NCBI RefSeq assembly: GCF_014644415.1 | Contig: NZ_BMKQ01000001.1 | Span: 2,497,984 to 2,561,983 of the forward strand | Direction: 5' to 3' | Length of the DNA stretch: 64,000 nucleotides | Source of the DNA: Marmoricola endophyticus | GTDB lineage: Bacteria; Actinomycetota; Actinomycetes; Propionibacteriales; Nocardioidaceae | Shown: positions 23,860 through 31,208 of the stretch, in pieces | How the letters are laid out: each line of letters begins with the position of its first letter | How positions within the stretch are numbered: position 1 is the stretch's first letter | Position numbers and translations under genes: made by a program | The notes under the pieces: generated by a model | What the model was told of the DNA's origin: nothing | The model's database searches: none | Seen by the model: only the letters and a program-made list of their open reading frames with translations

Positions 23860-25458
23860 TCAGTCCCGTCGCCACGGACGCGGGCCGAGCGACCTCAGCG
23901 CCGCACGGGCAGCGCTGGCACCCGGGGCGCCGTGCACACCTCCGCCCGGGTGAGCCGACGCGGAGGCCAGGAACAGGCCCGGCACGCCGGTGGCGGGACG
24001 GCCCAGCATGGCGGGCACGGGGCGGAACACGACATCCTGGTGCAGCTGCGAGGTCCCGCCGTTGATCGCACCACCGTCGAGGTTCGCGTCGCGGGCCTGG
24101 AGGTCGTTCGGGCCGAGCACGCGGCGCGACACAACGCGTTCGCCGAAACCGGGCGCCCGCTCCTCCAGGCGTGCCTGCACCCGGTCGGCGAAGCGCTCGC
24201 ACTCGCTGCGGTCCCAGCGTCCGGTCAGGTCGCCGCCTCCCGCGTCGCCACGTGTCTGCCCGGGCCGGGGGACGTGCGTGTAGGCCCACAGCGACTCGGT
24301 GCCGGCCGGCGATCGCGTCGGGTCGCTCGTGCTCATCTGCCCGGCCAGCAGGAAGGGCCGCTCCGGCACCAGGCCAGCGGCGACCTGCGCGGCGGCCAGA
24401 GCCATCTCCTCGACCGAGTCGGCCAGATGCACGGTCCCGGGTGCGCTCTCCGGTGCGCAGCGCCACGGGACCGGGCCGGAGAGCGCCCAGTCGACCTTCA
24501 CCGTGCCCGGGTCCAGCTCGAAGCCACGGATCTGGCGACGTACCGCGGCCGGGACGTCGCCCGGATCGAGCAGCTGCCCGAACAGCGCGGGTGCGGTGAC
24601 GTCGGCCAATACTGCCCGCCCCGCTCGGTAGGTCGCACCGTCCTCGGTCTCCACACCGCTCGCGCGGCCGCCCTCGACCCGGATCCGTCTGACCCGGCGG
24701 CCCGTGCGGACCTCTCCGCCGGCCGTGGTGAGCCGGCGGACGAGGGCGTCGGTGAGCCGGCCGGCGCCGCCGCGCGGGACGGGGAACCCGACCTCCTGGG
24801 CGAGCATCGTCATCATCAGGCCGAACGCGGCGGATCCCGGCGAGGTCGGCGGGATGTCGCTGTGTCCCGCGTTGCCGGCCAGCAGCAGCCCGGGTGCCGG
24901 TCCGTCGAACCGGTGCCGCGCCATCGAGAGCACCGGCCCGAGCATGTCCCGTACGAGCGGCAGACCGCCCGCGGCGGGAAGCCGGCGCAGGAGGCGTGAC
25001 CCGTGGCGTAGCGGGGGGAAGGGCGCGGTGAAGGCGTCGACCAGCGGCCCACCGATCCGGTCCCAGGTACGGCACAGCGCCAGCCAGGCGTCACCGTCCC
25101 CGGAGCACAGCTCGTCCAGCCCGGCGGCGGTGCGCTCGCGGTCGGGGTGGATCAGCGCCCACCGGCCGTCAGGCAGCGGGTGGCCGAGGGCCGCCGGCGG
25201 GTGGACCCACTCCAGTCCGTGGTCCTCGAGCCGGAGCGAGGTGAGAGGCGCCGAGACCGCGGCGAAGGGGTAGAAGGCGCTGAAGGTGTCGTGGACGAAG
25301 TCCGGGTGCACCTCGCGGTCGCTGCGGACCGCACCACCGGGGATCTGCTGCTCCTCGAGGATCAGGACGGACCACCCGGCGTCGGCCAGGTGGTTGGCGG
25401 CGACGAGGCCGTTGTGCCCGGCGCCGACGACGACGGCGTCGTACGCCTGCGAGGTCAC
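23860..25458 (-). CDS. Phytoene desaturase-family FAD oxidoreductase
   Basis: 532 residues from a GTG that overlaps the SRPBCC stop (GTGA). The N-terminal dinucleotide fold is YDAVVVGAGHNGLVAANHLADAGWSVLILEE (about 6-36). The C-terminal FAD-closing motif is TGVPGLFLASASAHPGGGVHGAPGASAARAAL, as in CrtI-like oxidoreductases. The whole reading matches the amine-oxidase/phytoene-desaturase family. No other carotenoid genes are nearby, so carotene synthesis is unlikely; it may desaturate or oxidise another hydrophobic substrate. Third gene of an operon with a zinc-ribbon protein and SRPBCC. Confidence 0.85.
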   Translation of the reverse strand: MTSQAYDAVVVGAGHNGLVAANHLADAGWSVLILEEQQIPGGAVRSDREVHPDFVHDTFSAFYPFAAVSAPLTSLRLEDHGLEWVHPPAALGHPLPDGRWALIHPDRERTAAGLDELCSGDGDAWLALCRTWDRIGGPLVDAFTAPFPPLRHGSRLLRRLPAAGGLPLVRDMLGPVLSMARHRFDGPAPGLLLAGNAGHSDIPPTSPGSAAFGLMMTMLAQEVGFPVPRGGAGRLTDALVRRLTTAGGEVRTGRRVRRIRVEGGRASGVETEDGATYRAGRAVLADVTAPALFGQLLDPGDVPAAVRRQIRGFELDPGTVKVDWALSGPVPWRCAPESAPGTVHLADSVEEMALAAAQVAAGLVPERPFLLAGQMSTSDPTRSPAGTESLWAYTHVPRPGQTRGDAGGGDLTGRWDRSECERFADRVQARLEERAPGFGERVVSRRVLGPNDLQARDANLDGGAINGGTSQLHQDVVFRPVPAMLGRPATGVPGLFLASASAHPGGGVHGAPGASAARAALRSLGPRPWRRD

Positions 25459-25913
25459 GAGCCGGTCGCCGCCCTGCCCTCGCACACGAGCGCGAGTCGT
25501 CGCAGCGTCTCGGCGTTTCGCCACCGGATCTGTGGCGAGCGCACGGGCCGCGGCACGAGGAGGCCCGGTCCGCTGGTCACGTCCTCGCTGATCCGTACGC
25601 GGGTGACTTCCTGCCCGGCGTGGTGCTCCCCCGCGAGGTCGAGCACCACCTCGGCCGCACCCAGCGGCCACCCGTGTGCCCGCAACCGGAGACGGCGCCC
25701 TGGCTCCGCCTCGAGCACCTCGGTCACGTCGTCGACGAGCAGCGGCCAGGCCCCGACCGAGTGGTGCAGCCGGGCGCCGGGCGCCGGCCAGGTCCGGTCG
25801 ACCGACCTCATCCGCGATGCGCCGACAACGAAGAGCGGGTAGAGCCACCCGTCGCACAGCACGTCCCACACCTGCCCGGGGCGGACGCCGACGACCCGTT
25901 CGCAGTGGTTCAT
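25455..25913 (-). CDS. SRPBCC (START-like) family protein
   Basis: 152 residues; ATGA overlap with the gene before and GTGA overlap with the flavoprotein after. The fold is suggested by the N-terminal MNHCERVVGVRPGQVWDVLCDGWLYPLFVVGASRMRSVD (substrate-cavity helix) and the strand RLRLRAHGWPLGAAEVVLDLA. These proteins bind hydrophobic ligands. Its coupling to an FAD oxidoreductase suggests it presents or binds the same lipid or polyketide-like substrate. Confidence 0.78.
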   Translation of the reverse strand: MNHCERVVGVRPGQVWDVLCDGWLYPLFVVGASRMRSVDRTWPAPGARLHHSVGAWPLLVDDVTEVLEAEPGRRLRLRAHGWPLGAAEVVLDLAGEHHAGQEVTRVRISEDVTSGPGLLVPRPVRSPQIRWRNAETLRRLALVCEGRAATGS

Positions 25914-26158
25914 CGGTCCATCGAGGCGTGCGCCACCGAGATGGGGCGCGACGCGATGCGGTCGAGGACGCGGTCTCGCAGGTCCTCGAGCTCGTCGTGC
26001 ACCATGAGTGCCTCGGACGCGCGCCGCTCAACGCGGCGGTGCCACGCGTCGTGCAGTCGTGCGTCGGCGACGGCGGCGCCGCAGCTCGTGCACACCCGGA
26101 GAGTCGCCTGCGGCTCGCGCCGGGGGACAGTGACGTCCTCGTCGTTCCTGGTGGTCAT
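25910..26158 (-). CDS. Small protein with CxxC zinc-ribbon-like motif
   Basis: 82 residues. RVCTSCGAAVADARLHDAWHRRVE at about 21-44 has a Cys-x2-Cys pair plus two histidines that could form a zinc site. The C-terminal half is a predicted helix or coiled coil (EALMVHDELEDLRDRVLDRIA). The ATG has a GGGGAGG-type ribosome binding site at suitable distance. It is the first gene of the operon with SRPBCC and flavoprotein. The function is unknown. Confidence 0.65.
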   Translation of the reverse strand: MTTRNDEDVTVPRREPQATLRVCTSCGAAVADARLHDAWHRRVERRASEALMVHDELEDLRDRVLDRIASRPISVAHASMDR

Positions 26159-26216
26159 GGAGCGCCTCCCCTAGGTGTCGTGCCGCCACCATTGACGTTC
26201 TCCCGAACATCGTCGG

Positions 26217-26239
26217 ACTCACCCACCCGATGAGGTGAG
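26217..26239. promoter_or_regulatory. Island motif copy 3 (looser match)
   Basis: ACTCACCC-ACCCGAT-GAGGTG on the + strand, a looser form of the island motif that is itself quasi-palindromic (CTCACC at both ends in opposite sense). It lies 58 bases upstream of the zinc-ribbon gene at 26158 and just after the stop of the response regulator. Confidence 0.5.
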
Positions 26240-26261
26240 CGCGCCGGCAGGTCCGAGGTCG

Positions 26262-26981
26262 TCAGCGCGCAGGTCGGTCCAGCCGGAAACCGTGGTCGAT
26301 GCCCCACAGGACCGCGTTCGAACGGTCCGCCACACCCATCGTGCGGTAGGCGGAGCGGACGTAGGTCTTGATGGTGTTGACGCCCAGGTAGAGGGACGCG
26401 GCGATCTCCTTGTTGCTCATGCCCTCGACGATCAGGGCGACGACCTCCGACTCCCGCTCTGTGAGTCCCTCCCGCTTGCCGGGCCAGAGCCGCTCGACCG
26501 GGGTTGGCTCTGCCTCTGCCCGCTGTGTCGCCTCGACTGTGGTCGTGGGCCCCGAGTAGGTCCCGGTGGCGTGGATCTCCTCGAGAGCCGCGACGAGGGC
26601 CTCGCCACCGAGCCACTTCGGGACCGCGATCGTCCTGACGGCGTCGTCCTCCGCGGGCAGGTGGTCGTCCGCACCTGGCTGGCCCTTCCAGTCGTACTGC
26701 ACGACGTAGCGAGGTGCCCACCCCCGACCGAGGAACTCCGACCAGTGCCGGTCCGCGACGCCTGCGCCGTACATGTCGTACAGCACGAGGTCGACAGCCT
26801 GCCCCGGCTTCGCGTCGGTGCCGACCTCCTCGATCCGCACGCGATCGGGGAATCGACGCAGCATGCCGGCCAGGCCCTCGACCACCAGCTCGTGGTCGTT
26901 GAGGACCGCGACGCGGACGGGACCCGAGGTGGGCAGCGCAGCCACGTCGGCGCCACCGTCGGACGAGCTGCTGCGGGCCAT
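26262..26981 (-). CDS. Orphan LuxR-type response regulator
   Basis: 239 residues from the ATG with AGGAG 10 bases upstream; a longer frame exists but lacks this site. The N-terminal receiver-like domain (22-145) keeps a candidate phosphoacceptor Asp69 (VLYDMYG), acidic Asp29 in LNDHE and Lys122 (VPKWLG). It has a Tyr in the position usually Thr/Ser and an insertion around 100-117. The C-terminal GerE helix-turn-helix is LTERESEVVALIVEGMSNKEIAASLYLGVNTIKTYVRSAYRTMGV (173-217). No sensor kinase is nearby. It is the only regulator in the island and the best candidate to bind the repeated motif. Confidence 0.85.
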   Translation of the reverse strand: MARSSSSDGGADVAALPTSGPVRVAVLNDHELVVEGLAGMLRRFPDRVRIEEVGTDAKPGQAVDLVLYDMYGAGVADRHWSEFLGRGWAPRYVVQYDWKGQPGADDHLPAEDDAVRTIAVPKWLGGEALVAALEEIHATGTYSGPTTTVEATQRAEAEPTPVERLWPGKREGLTERESEVVALIVEGMSNKEIAASLYLGVNTIKTYVRSAYRTMGVADRSNAVLWGIDHGFRLDRPAR

Positions 26982-27089
26982 GTCGCGGGACTCCTGAGGT
27001 CGAGCGGCTGCCACCGGGCAGGCTGCCACGCTGCCTCCACTGTCACGCCGACCCGTGACCGCGAGCAACTCGACGACCGCGGCGGCCCC

Positions 27090-27716
27090 TCACGCCGACG
27101 CCTCGAGCAGCACCAGCACGCCCCGGTCGTACGAGCGGGTCTCGCGCACGCAGAGGTCGAGCTGCTCGGCCATCGTGCCGAGACTCTCGACCTGGCTGCG
27201 TGATCCGAGCTGCAGCACCGCCGCCCCCTGCGGCGCCAAGTGCCGGGCGATCACACTCAGGCACGTACGCGCCACGGTCAACCCGTCGGCACCCCCGTCG
27301 ATGGCACTGAGCGGGTCCTCAGGGAACCGCGACACCGCCGAGCTGATCACCCACGGCGGGTCGGCGGTCACGAGCGGAAACGTCTCGCCCTCCTCGAGCG
27401 CGGTCGACAGATCCTGCTGCCGGACCTCGACCCGGGCGTCGAGCCCGGCGCGCTCGGCGTTGCGGCGCAGGTGCCCAGCCGCGGCGGCTGAGGACTCGAC
27501 GCACACCAGCTCCCGGCCGGTCTCGCACGCCGCCAGCAGTCCGATCTGGCCGGCGCCGGTGCAGAGCTCGAGAACGGGGCCCGGCGCGCTGCTGGCGGAC
27601 AGCTCCGCGATCCAGCGGCTCTGAGCGGTGGTCCACTCTCGTGGCGCCAGGACTCGGTGGTCGTAGCCGATGACCAGCCCGCCGAATTCGACCTGCTGCT
27701 CGACGGGGGCGCTCAC
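27090..27716 (-). CDS. Class I SAM-dependent methyltransferase
   Basis: 208 residues from a GTG overlapping the CDGSH stop (GTGA). SAM-binding motif I is VLELCTGAGQIGLLAA (about 51-66), the acidic end of the second strand is LVCVESS, and the catalytic motif TADPPWV (DPPW, like the DPPY/NPPY of N-methyltransferases and PrmC relatives) is near 128-134. The HemK-like layout suggests a methyl transfer to an amide or amino nitrogen, but the substrate is not evident. Last gene of the ADH-HDO-CDGSH-methyltransferase operon. Confidence 0.82.
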   Translation of the reverse strand: MSAPVEQQVEFGGLVIGYDHRVLAPREWTTAQSRWIAELSASSAPGPVLELCTGAGQIGLLAACETGRELVCVESSAAAAGHLRRNAERAGLDARVEVRQQDLSTALEEGETFPLVTADPPWVISSAVSRFPEDPLSAIDGGADGLTVARTCLSVIARHLAPQGAAVLQLGSRSQVESLGTMAEQLDLCVRETRSYDRGVLVLLEASA

Positions 27717-27931
27717 GAGGATGCCCTTCGTGCTCGGGCCACGGCCTGGTGCGTGCTGTCGCACCACGGCATGCGCTGCGACCTCTCGCACGCACACAGC
27801 GCCACCACCGGCCGGGTGACCGGGTGGGCAACCCCCTGCTCGTCCACCACGTCCTCGGCACCCCGGACCAGCACGGGGCCGCCGGGACACGCCTCGGTAC
27901 GCACCGCCGTGCCGCGCGGCTGCGCCGTCAT
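27713..27931 (-). CDS. CDGSH iron-sulfur domain protein
   Basis: 72 residues. The [2Fe-2S] ligands are Cys46, Cys48, Cys57 and His61 in CACERSQRMPWCDSTH, with the spacing of the CDGSH family; the glycine of the signature is Ser59 here. It should be a small electron-transfer or cluster-transfer protein. Its start codon shares one base with the stop of the diiron-enzyme gene upstream, and its stop overlaps the methyltransferase start, so all three are translated together. Confidence 0.92.
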   Translation of the reverse strand: MTAQPRGTAVRTEACPGGPVLVRGAEDVVDEQGVAHPVTRPVVALCACERSQRMPWCDSTHQAVARARRASS

Positions 27932-28935
27932 CAGCCGGCCCTCTCGGCACGGTCGTCCGACGCCCCCCACCGGCCGAGCAGCTCCTCGGCCGCGAGCCGG
28001 TCGAGGTGCAGGCAGCAGGCGGCACCGAACAGCACCTCGCTCCGCAGCTCGGGTCGTTCGACGACCAGGCTCCCGCACAGGTCGCGCGCGGCGACCTGCT
28101 CGTGCACCGCGTCGGCCTCGACGTGCTCGTCGAAGTAGGCGGCGACCTCCGGGCCGAGGCCCACCCTCTCGATGCCGGCCGCGATCTTGCGGGACGGGAC
28201 CGAGCTCGAGGCCTCGAACACCGCGAAGTGCCCGGCCCCGGCCGGGACCAGACGGCGATTGAGCGCCAGCATGCTGGGCAGGTTGGCCAGGGCCAACGAC
28301 GTCGCCCCGACGTCGGGAAGGTAGGCGCCCCACGAGTCGTCGAGCCCGGCGCCGCGCATCGTGCGCGCGTAGAGGTCCTGGTGCAACCGGTCGGCGCGAC
28401 CGGCACCGTACTCGTCGTACTGGATCTCGGCCAGCGCCACCTTGGCCGCCCCCCGCAGACGCGGGAGCATGAACGACTGGGCGTCGGCCTCGGCCAGCTG
28501 CTGCACGCTCCGCTCGCGCAGGTAGTCGAGCACGTGCTCGCGCGTCGCGTGCCGGTGCAGGTACGCCGCGACCGAGGGGCCGTCGTCCACGGCGACCATC
28601 GCCAGCAGCAGCTCCTCGACCGGGGTGCCTGCGTCGGTGACCGCGAGCCGCTCGCGGGTCGCGCTGCGGAGCTCGGCCTCGAAGGCCGACTCGAGCCCTC
28701 TCCGAAGGGTCACCACCGCCGGTGACCACTCGAGGTCGTCGTCGACGTCGTCGTAGCCCCGGTAGGAGAGCTGGTGGATCAGCCACAGCGCGAGCTGGGC
28801 ATCGAGGTCCTCGGTGAACGAGCCGGCCTCGGGCAGCTCCAGCGGTCCAGGGGCGCGATGTGCCCCACGGAGCAGCGCGTGCGCCCGCCGGCTGAGCGGA
28901 CCGACCGGGTCGGGGAGCAGCATCGTCGCGCTCAC
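27931..28935 (-). CDS. Iron-containing redox enzyme (heme-oxygenase-like diiron family)
   Basis: 334 residues, almost entirely alpha-helical. GTG at 28935 directly follows the dehydrogenase stop; an ATG 12 bases in is an alternative. The layout fits the HDO superfamily: an Asp-rich helix DVDDDLEWSP, then EIQYDEYGAGRADRLHQDLYARTM (about 166-189) with Glu/His that could bind iron, and YFDEHVEADAVHEQVAARDL (about 262-281) supplying a second set of Glu/His. Such enzymes cleave C-C or C-N bonds with O2. Co-translation with a CDGSH protein suggests electron supply from it. Confidence 0.8.
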   Translation of the reverse strand: MSATMLLPDPVGPLSRRAHALLRGAHRAPGPLELPEAGSFTEDLDAQLALWLIHQLSYRGYDDVDDDLEWSPAVVTLRRGLESAFEAELRSATRERLAVTDAGTPVEELLLAMVAVDDGPSVAAYLHRHATREHVLDYLRERSVQQLAEADAQSFMLPRLRGAAKVALAEIQYDEYGAGRADRLHQDLYARTMRGAGLDDSWGAYLPDVGATSLALANLPSMLALNRRLVPAGAGHFAVFEASSSVPSRKIAAGIERVGLGPEVAAYFDEHVEADAVHEQVAARDLCGSLVVERPELRSEVLFGAACCLHLDRLAAEELLGRWGASDDRAERAG

Positions 28936-30120
28936 TCAGGACCCGGGCGTGAAGACGACCTTCACGGTGCCATCGGTCTTCGCCTGGAACTGCTGGTACG
29001 CCTGTGCGGCCTGCGAGAGCGGCATCCGGTGGGTGGCGAAGTCCTCGGTCCCGAGGGGGTCGCCGTCCACGAGCAGCGGCATGATGTCGTCCACCCACCG
29101 TTTGACGTTGGCCTGCCCCATCCGCAGCTGCACCTGCTTGTCGAACATCGTCAGCAGCGGCATCGGATCGGCCTGACCCCCGTACACGCCGATCAGCGAG
29201 ATGGTGCCGCCGCGACGGACGGCGTCGATCGCGGTGTAGATGGCGGCCATCCGGTCCACACCGGCCACGCTCATGATCGGAGCCGAGACGGCGGCGGGCA
29301 GCGCGTTGAACAGCTTCTGCCCCAGCTCGGCCACCCGCGACCCGTGCGCCTCCATGCCGACGGCGTCGATCACCGAGTCGGCGCCGCGGCCGGACGTGCG
29401 TGAGCGCACCTCTTCACCGATGTCGTCGACGGCGTCGAGGTCGAGCACCTCGGCACCGCGCGCGGCGGCCCGGGCCCGTCGCTCCGGCACGCGGTCCACA
29501 GCGATCACGCGCAGCCCTCGATGGGTGGCGATCCGCACCGCCATGTCGCCGATCGGTCCGAGCCCGAGAACCAGCAGAGTCCCACCCTCGGGGACCTCGG
29601 CGTACTCCACCGACTGCCAGGCGGTGGGCAGCACGTCGGAGAGGAAGAGGAACCGGCCGTCGGGCGGGCCCTCGGGGACCTTGATCGGCATGAACTGCGC
29701 CTGCGGTACGCGCAGGTACTCCGCCTGGCCGCCTGGCACCTCGCCGTAGAGCTTGCTGAATCCGAACAGCGCCGCGCCCATGCCCTGGTCCCGGACCTGA
29801 GTGGTCTCGCACTGCGTGTGCAGACCGCGCTGGCACATCCAGCAGGCACCGCAGCAGATCTGGAAGGGCAGCACCACCCGGTCCCCCACCTTCAGGTCGC
29901 CGGCCTCGGCGCCGACCTCTTCGACGACTCCCATGGGCTCGTGCCCCAGCACGTCGCCCTTGCCCATGAACGGGGCGAGTGTCTCGTACAGGTGCAGGTC
30001 GGAGCCGCACAGGCCGCTCGACGTCACCCGCACGATCGCGTCGCTCGGCTCCTCGAGGACGGGGTCGGGGACCTCCTCCACCCGCACGTCGCGCTTGCCA
30101 TGCCACGTCACTGCCTGCAT
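28936..30120 (-). CDS. Zinc-dependent alcohol/formaldehyde dehydrogenase-like protein
   Basis: 394 residues. Catalytic zinc: Cys in GLCGSDLHLYE and His-Glu in LGHEPMGVVEEVG. Structural zinc: CGACWMCQRGLHTQC (about 93-107). The nucleotide fold is VLGLGPIGDMAVRIA. The length and the inserted loop resemble glutathione-independent formaldehyde dehydrogenases and related threonine-type medium-chain enzymes. It is the first gene of the four-gene operon and lies 68 bases from island motif copy 4. The substrate could be an aldehyde or alcohol formed by the following diiron enzyme; this is inference. Confidence 0.88.
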   Translation of the reverse strand: MQAVTWHGKRDVRVEEVPDPVLEEPSDAIVRVTSSGLCGSDLHLYETLAPFMGKGDVLGHEPMGVVEEVGAEAGDLKVGDRVVLPFQICCGACWMCQRGLHTQCETTQVRDQGMGAALFGFSKLYGEVPGGQAEYLRVPQAQFMPIKVPEGPPDGRFLFLSDVLPTAWQSVEYAEVPEGGTLLVLGLGPIGDMAVRIATHRGLRVIAVDRVPERRARAAARGAEVLDLDAVDDIGEEVRSRTSGRGADSVIDAVGMEAHGSRVAELGQKLFNALPAAVSAPIMSVAGVDRMAAIYTAIDAVRRGGTISLIGVYGGQADPMPLLTMFDKQVQLRMGQANVKRWVDDIMPLLVDGDPLGTEDFATHRMPLSQAAQAYQQFQAKTDGTVKVVFTPGS

Positions 30121-30188
30121 CCGGGGTCTCCCACCGCTCGTCGACTCGTGTCCACCCGAGCGATACCCACCCGCCGAGAGCGGCTACT

Positions 30189-30205
30189 CCCCTCATGGGG
30201 TGAGT
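30189..30205 (-). promoter_or_regulatory. Island motif copy 4 (ACTCACCCC-AT-GAGGGG)
   Basis: Minus-strand reading, 68 bases upstream of the dehydrogenase start codon. It is nearly the same as copy 2 (spacer GAT there, AT here), including the preceding CC. Confidence 0.6.
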
Positions 30206-30236
30206 GGCGAGGGTCGTGCGCGCATGGTCCGCTGCT

Positions 30237-30340
30237 GGTGGCAGTTGGGTGGCAGTTGCCGGGTCGTTAGGGGTGTCGTACGGTGTGGCTCTCGTGATGT
30301 TTCTGCAGGTCAGAGGGCTGCTGTGGAGTCACGTGGAGTC
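30237..30340. repeat. Short tandem repeats next to the right attachment site
   Basis: GGTGGCAGTTG occurs twice in tandem (30237-30247 and 30248-30258), and GTGGAGTC twice with a 10-base period (30323-30330 and 30333-30340). Paired short repeats close to an att core are typical of integrase arm-type and excisionase binding sites. The region 30121-30349 has no gene. Confidence 0.5.
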
Positions 30341-30349
30341 GCTGCGAAG

Positions 30350-30395
30350 CACTCGTAATGAATAGGTCGTCGGTTCGATTCCGACGGGCGGCTCC
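30350..30395 (+). repeat. attR-like 46-bp direct repeat (3' fragment of tRNA-Thr)
   Basis: Exact copy of 14532-14577. The 5' half of a tRNA is absent, so it cannot fold as a tRNA and is not a second gene. It marks the right end of the island. Confidence 0.85.
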
Positions 30396-30690
30396 GGTTG
30401 TCTTCAGCGCAGGCCGAGCGCGCCGCGGAGCTCTAGCACATGAACGTCTCCTGCGGCCGGTGCGCGTCAGCACTGTCTCCAGTTGTTCCGTCGACACGCC
30501 GTACTCTCCGTGCTCTGGGCGGTGGACCCGGCTGCGAGACGCGTTCAGGCGAGGGACGCGGCTCCGCCAGGCGTAGGGATCGGAGACCACGCGGCCCACG
30601 CGAGTCGGTATCGGATCTTCGGCGCTGGGCGCAGTCCGGAGCGGCGCGCGTGCCCGTCGCTTCGGCCGCCCAAGGGGCGGGCGTCGGCGT
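30396..30690. other. Gene-free spacer right of the island
   Basis: About 295 bases between the right repeat and the stop of the MarR gene. No frame shows family motifs or a convincing start. Nothing else was recognised. Confidence 0.4.
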
Positions 30691-31146
30691 TCAGTCGCGG
30701 GGTTCCGGCCTGGCGGCGTCGGCGGCGTCGGCGGCGACGCGGGAGAGCAGGTCGTGCACCGCACGCCGCTCGGCAGCGGTGAGTGAGGCGAAGATCCGGT
30801 CCTCGATCTCGCGGTACCGGTGAGCCGACCGCTCGTGGGCGCGCACGCCGGAGGCGGACAGGGTGACGACGTGGCGTCGGCGATCACGCGGGTCGCGGCG
30901 CCGCTCCAGCAGTCCGTCGCGCTCCAGCTCGTTGAGCAGGCCCACGACGTTGCTCGGGTCCAGGCTGAGGGCCGCGCCGAGGTCGCGCTGGCTCATCGGT
31001 CCGCGGTCGCGGAGCAGCTCGAGAGCGATCACGTGCCGCGGTCGGAGCGTGGTGTCGTCGTCGTCCGCGGCCCGCTCCGCGGCTCGGCGGCTGATCCGCG
31101 CCAGGTGGGCGAGCAGCGGAACCAGCTCGGGGGTGTCGGCGACCAT
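30691..31146 (-). CDS. MarR family transcriptional regulator
   Basis: 151 residues from ATG. The winged helix is clear: MSQRDLGAALSLDPSNVVGLLNELERDGLLERRRDPRDRRRHVVTLSASG (about 51-100), including the wing DPRDRRR. N- and C-terminal helices make the dimer interface. It is divergent from the amidohydrolase operon and most likely represses it through the inverted repeat at 31167-31193. The ligand would be a substrate of that operon. Confidence 0.92.
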   Translation of the reverse strand: MVADTPELVPLLAHLARISRRAAERAADDDDTTLRPRHVIALELLRDRGPMSQRDLGAALSLDPSNVVGLLNELERDGLLERRRDPRDRRRHVVTLSASGVRAHERSAHRYREIEDRIFASLTAAERRAVHDLLSRVAADAADAARPEPRD

Positions 31147-31166
31147 GACGAAAGCCTACAGTGAGG

Positions 31167-31193
31167 CAATCGTTTGTTATACACAAATGATTG
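31167..31193. promoter_or_regulatory. Candidate MarR operator
   Basis: Inverted repeat CAATCGTTTG-N7-CAAATGATTG with one mismatch, in the 62-base AT-rich spacer between the divergent MarR and amidohydrolase genes. The arms and spacing suit a MarR dimer. Confidence 0.7.
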
Positions 31194-31208
31194 AGGTATA
31201 CCTGAGAC

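Larger units (their letters stand above)
14532..30395. mobile_element. Putative genomic island inserted in tRNA-Thr
   Basis: Bounded by two identical 46-base copies of the tRNA-Thr 3' half (14532-14577 and 30350-30395). It contains 20 genes: an ABC transporter and a set of stress and redox genes under a shared promoter motif. No integrase, excisionase, relaxase or transposase was found in any frame, so it is probably an immobilised remnant or is moved by a helper. Short tandem repeats inside both ends could be integrase arm sites. Confidence 0.75.

Noticed and set aside
30350-30395. A second tRNA-Thr gene
   Set aside because: Only the 3' 46 bases are present; the acceptor 5' strand and D-arm are missing, so it is an attachment-site copy.
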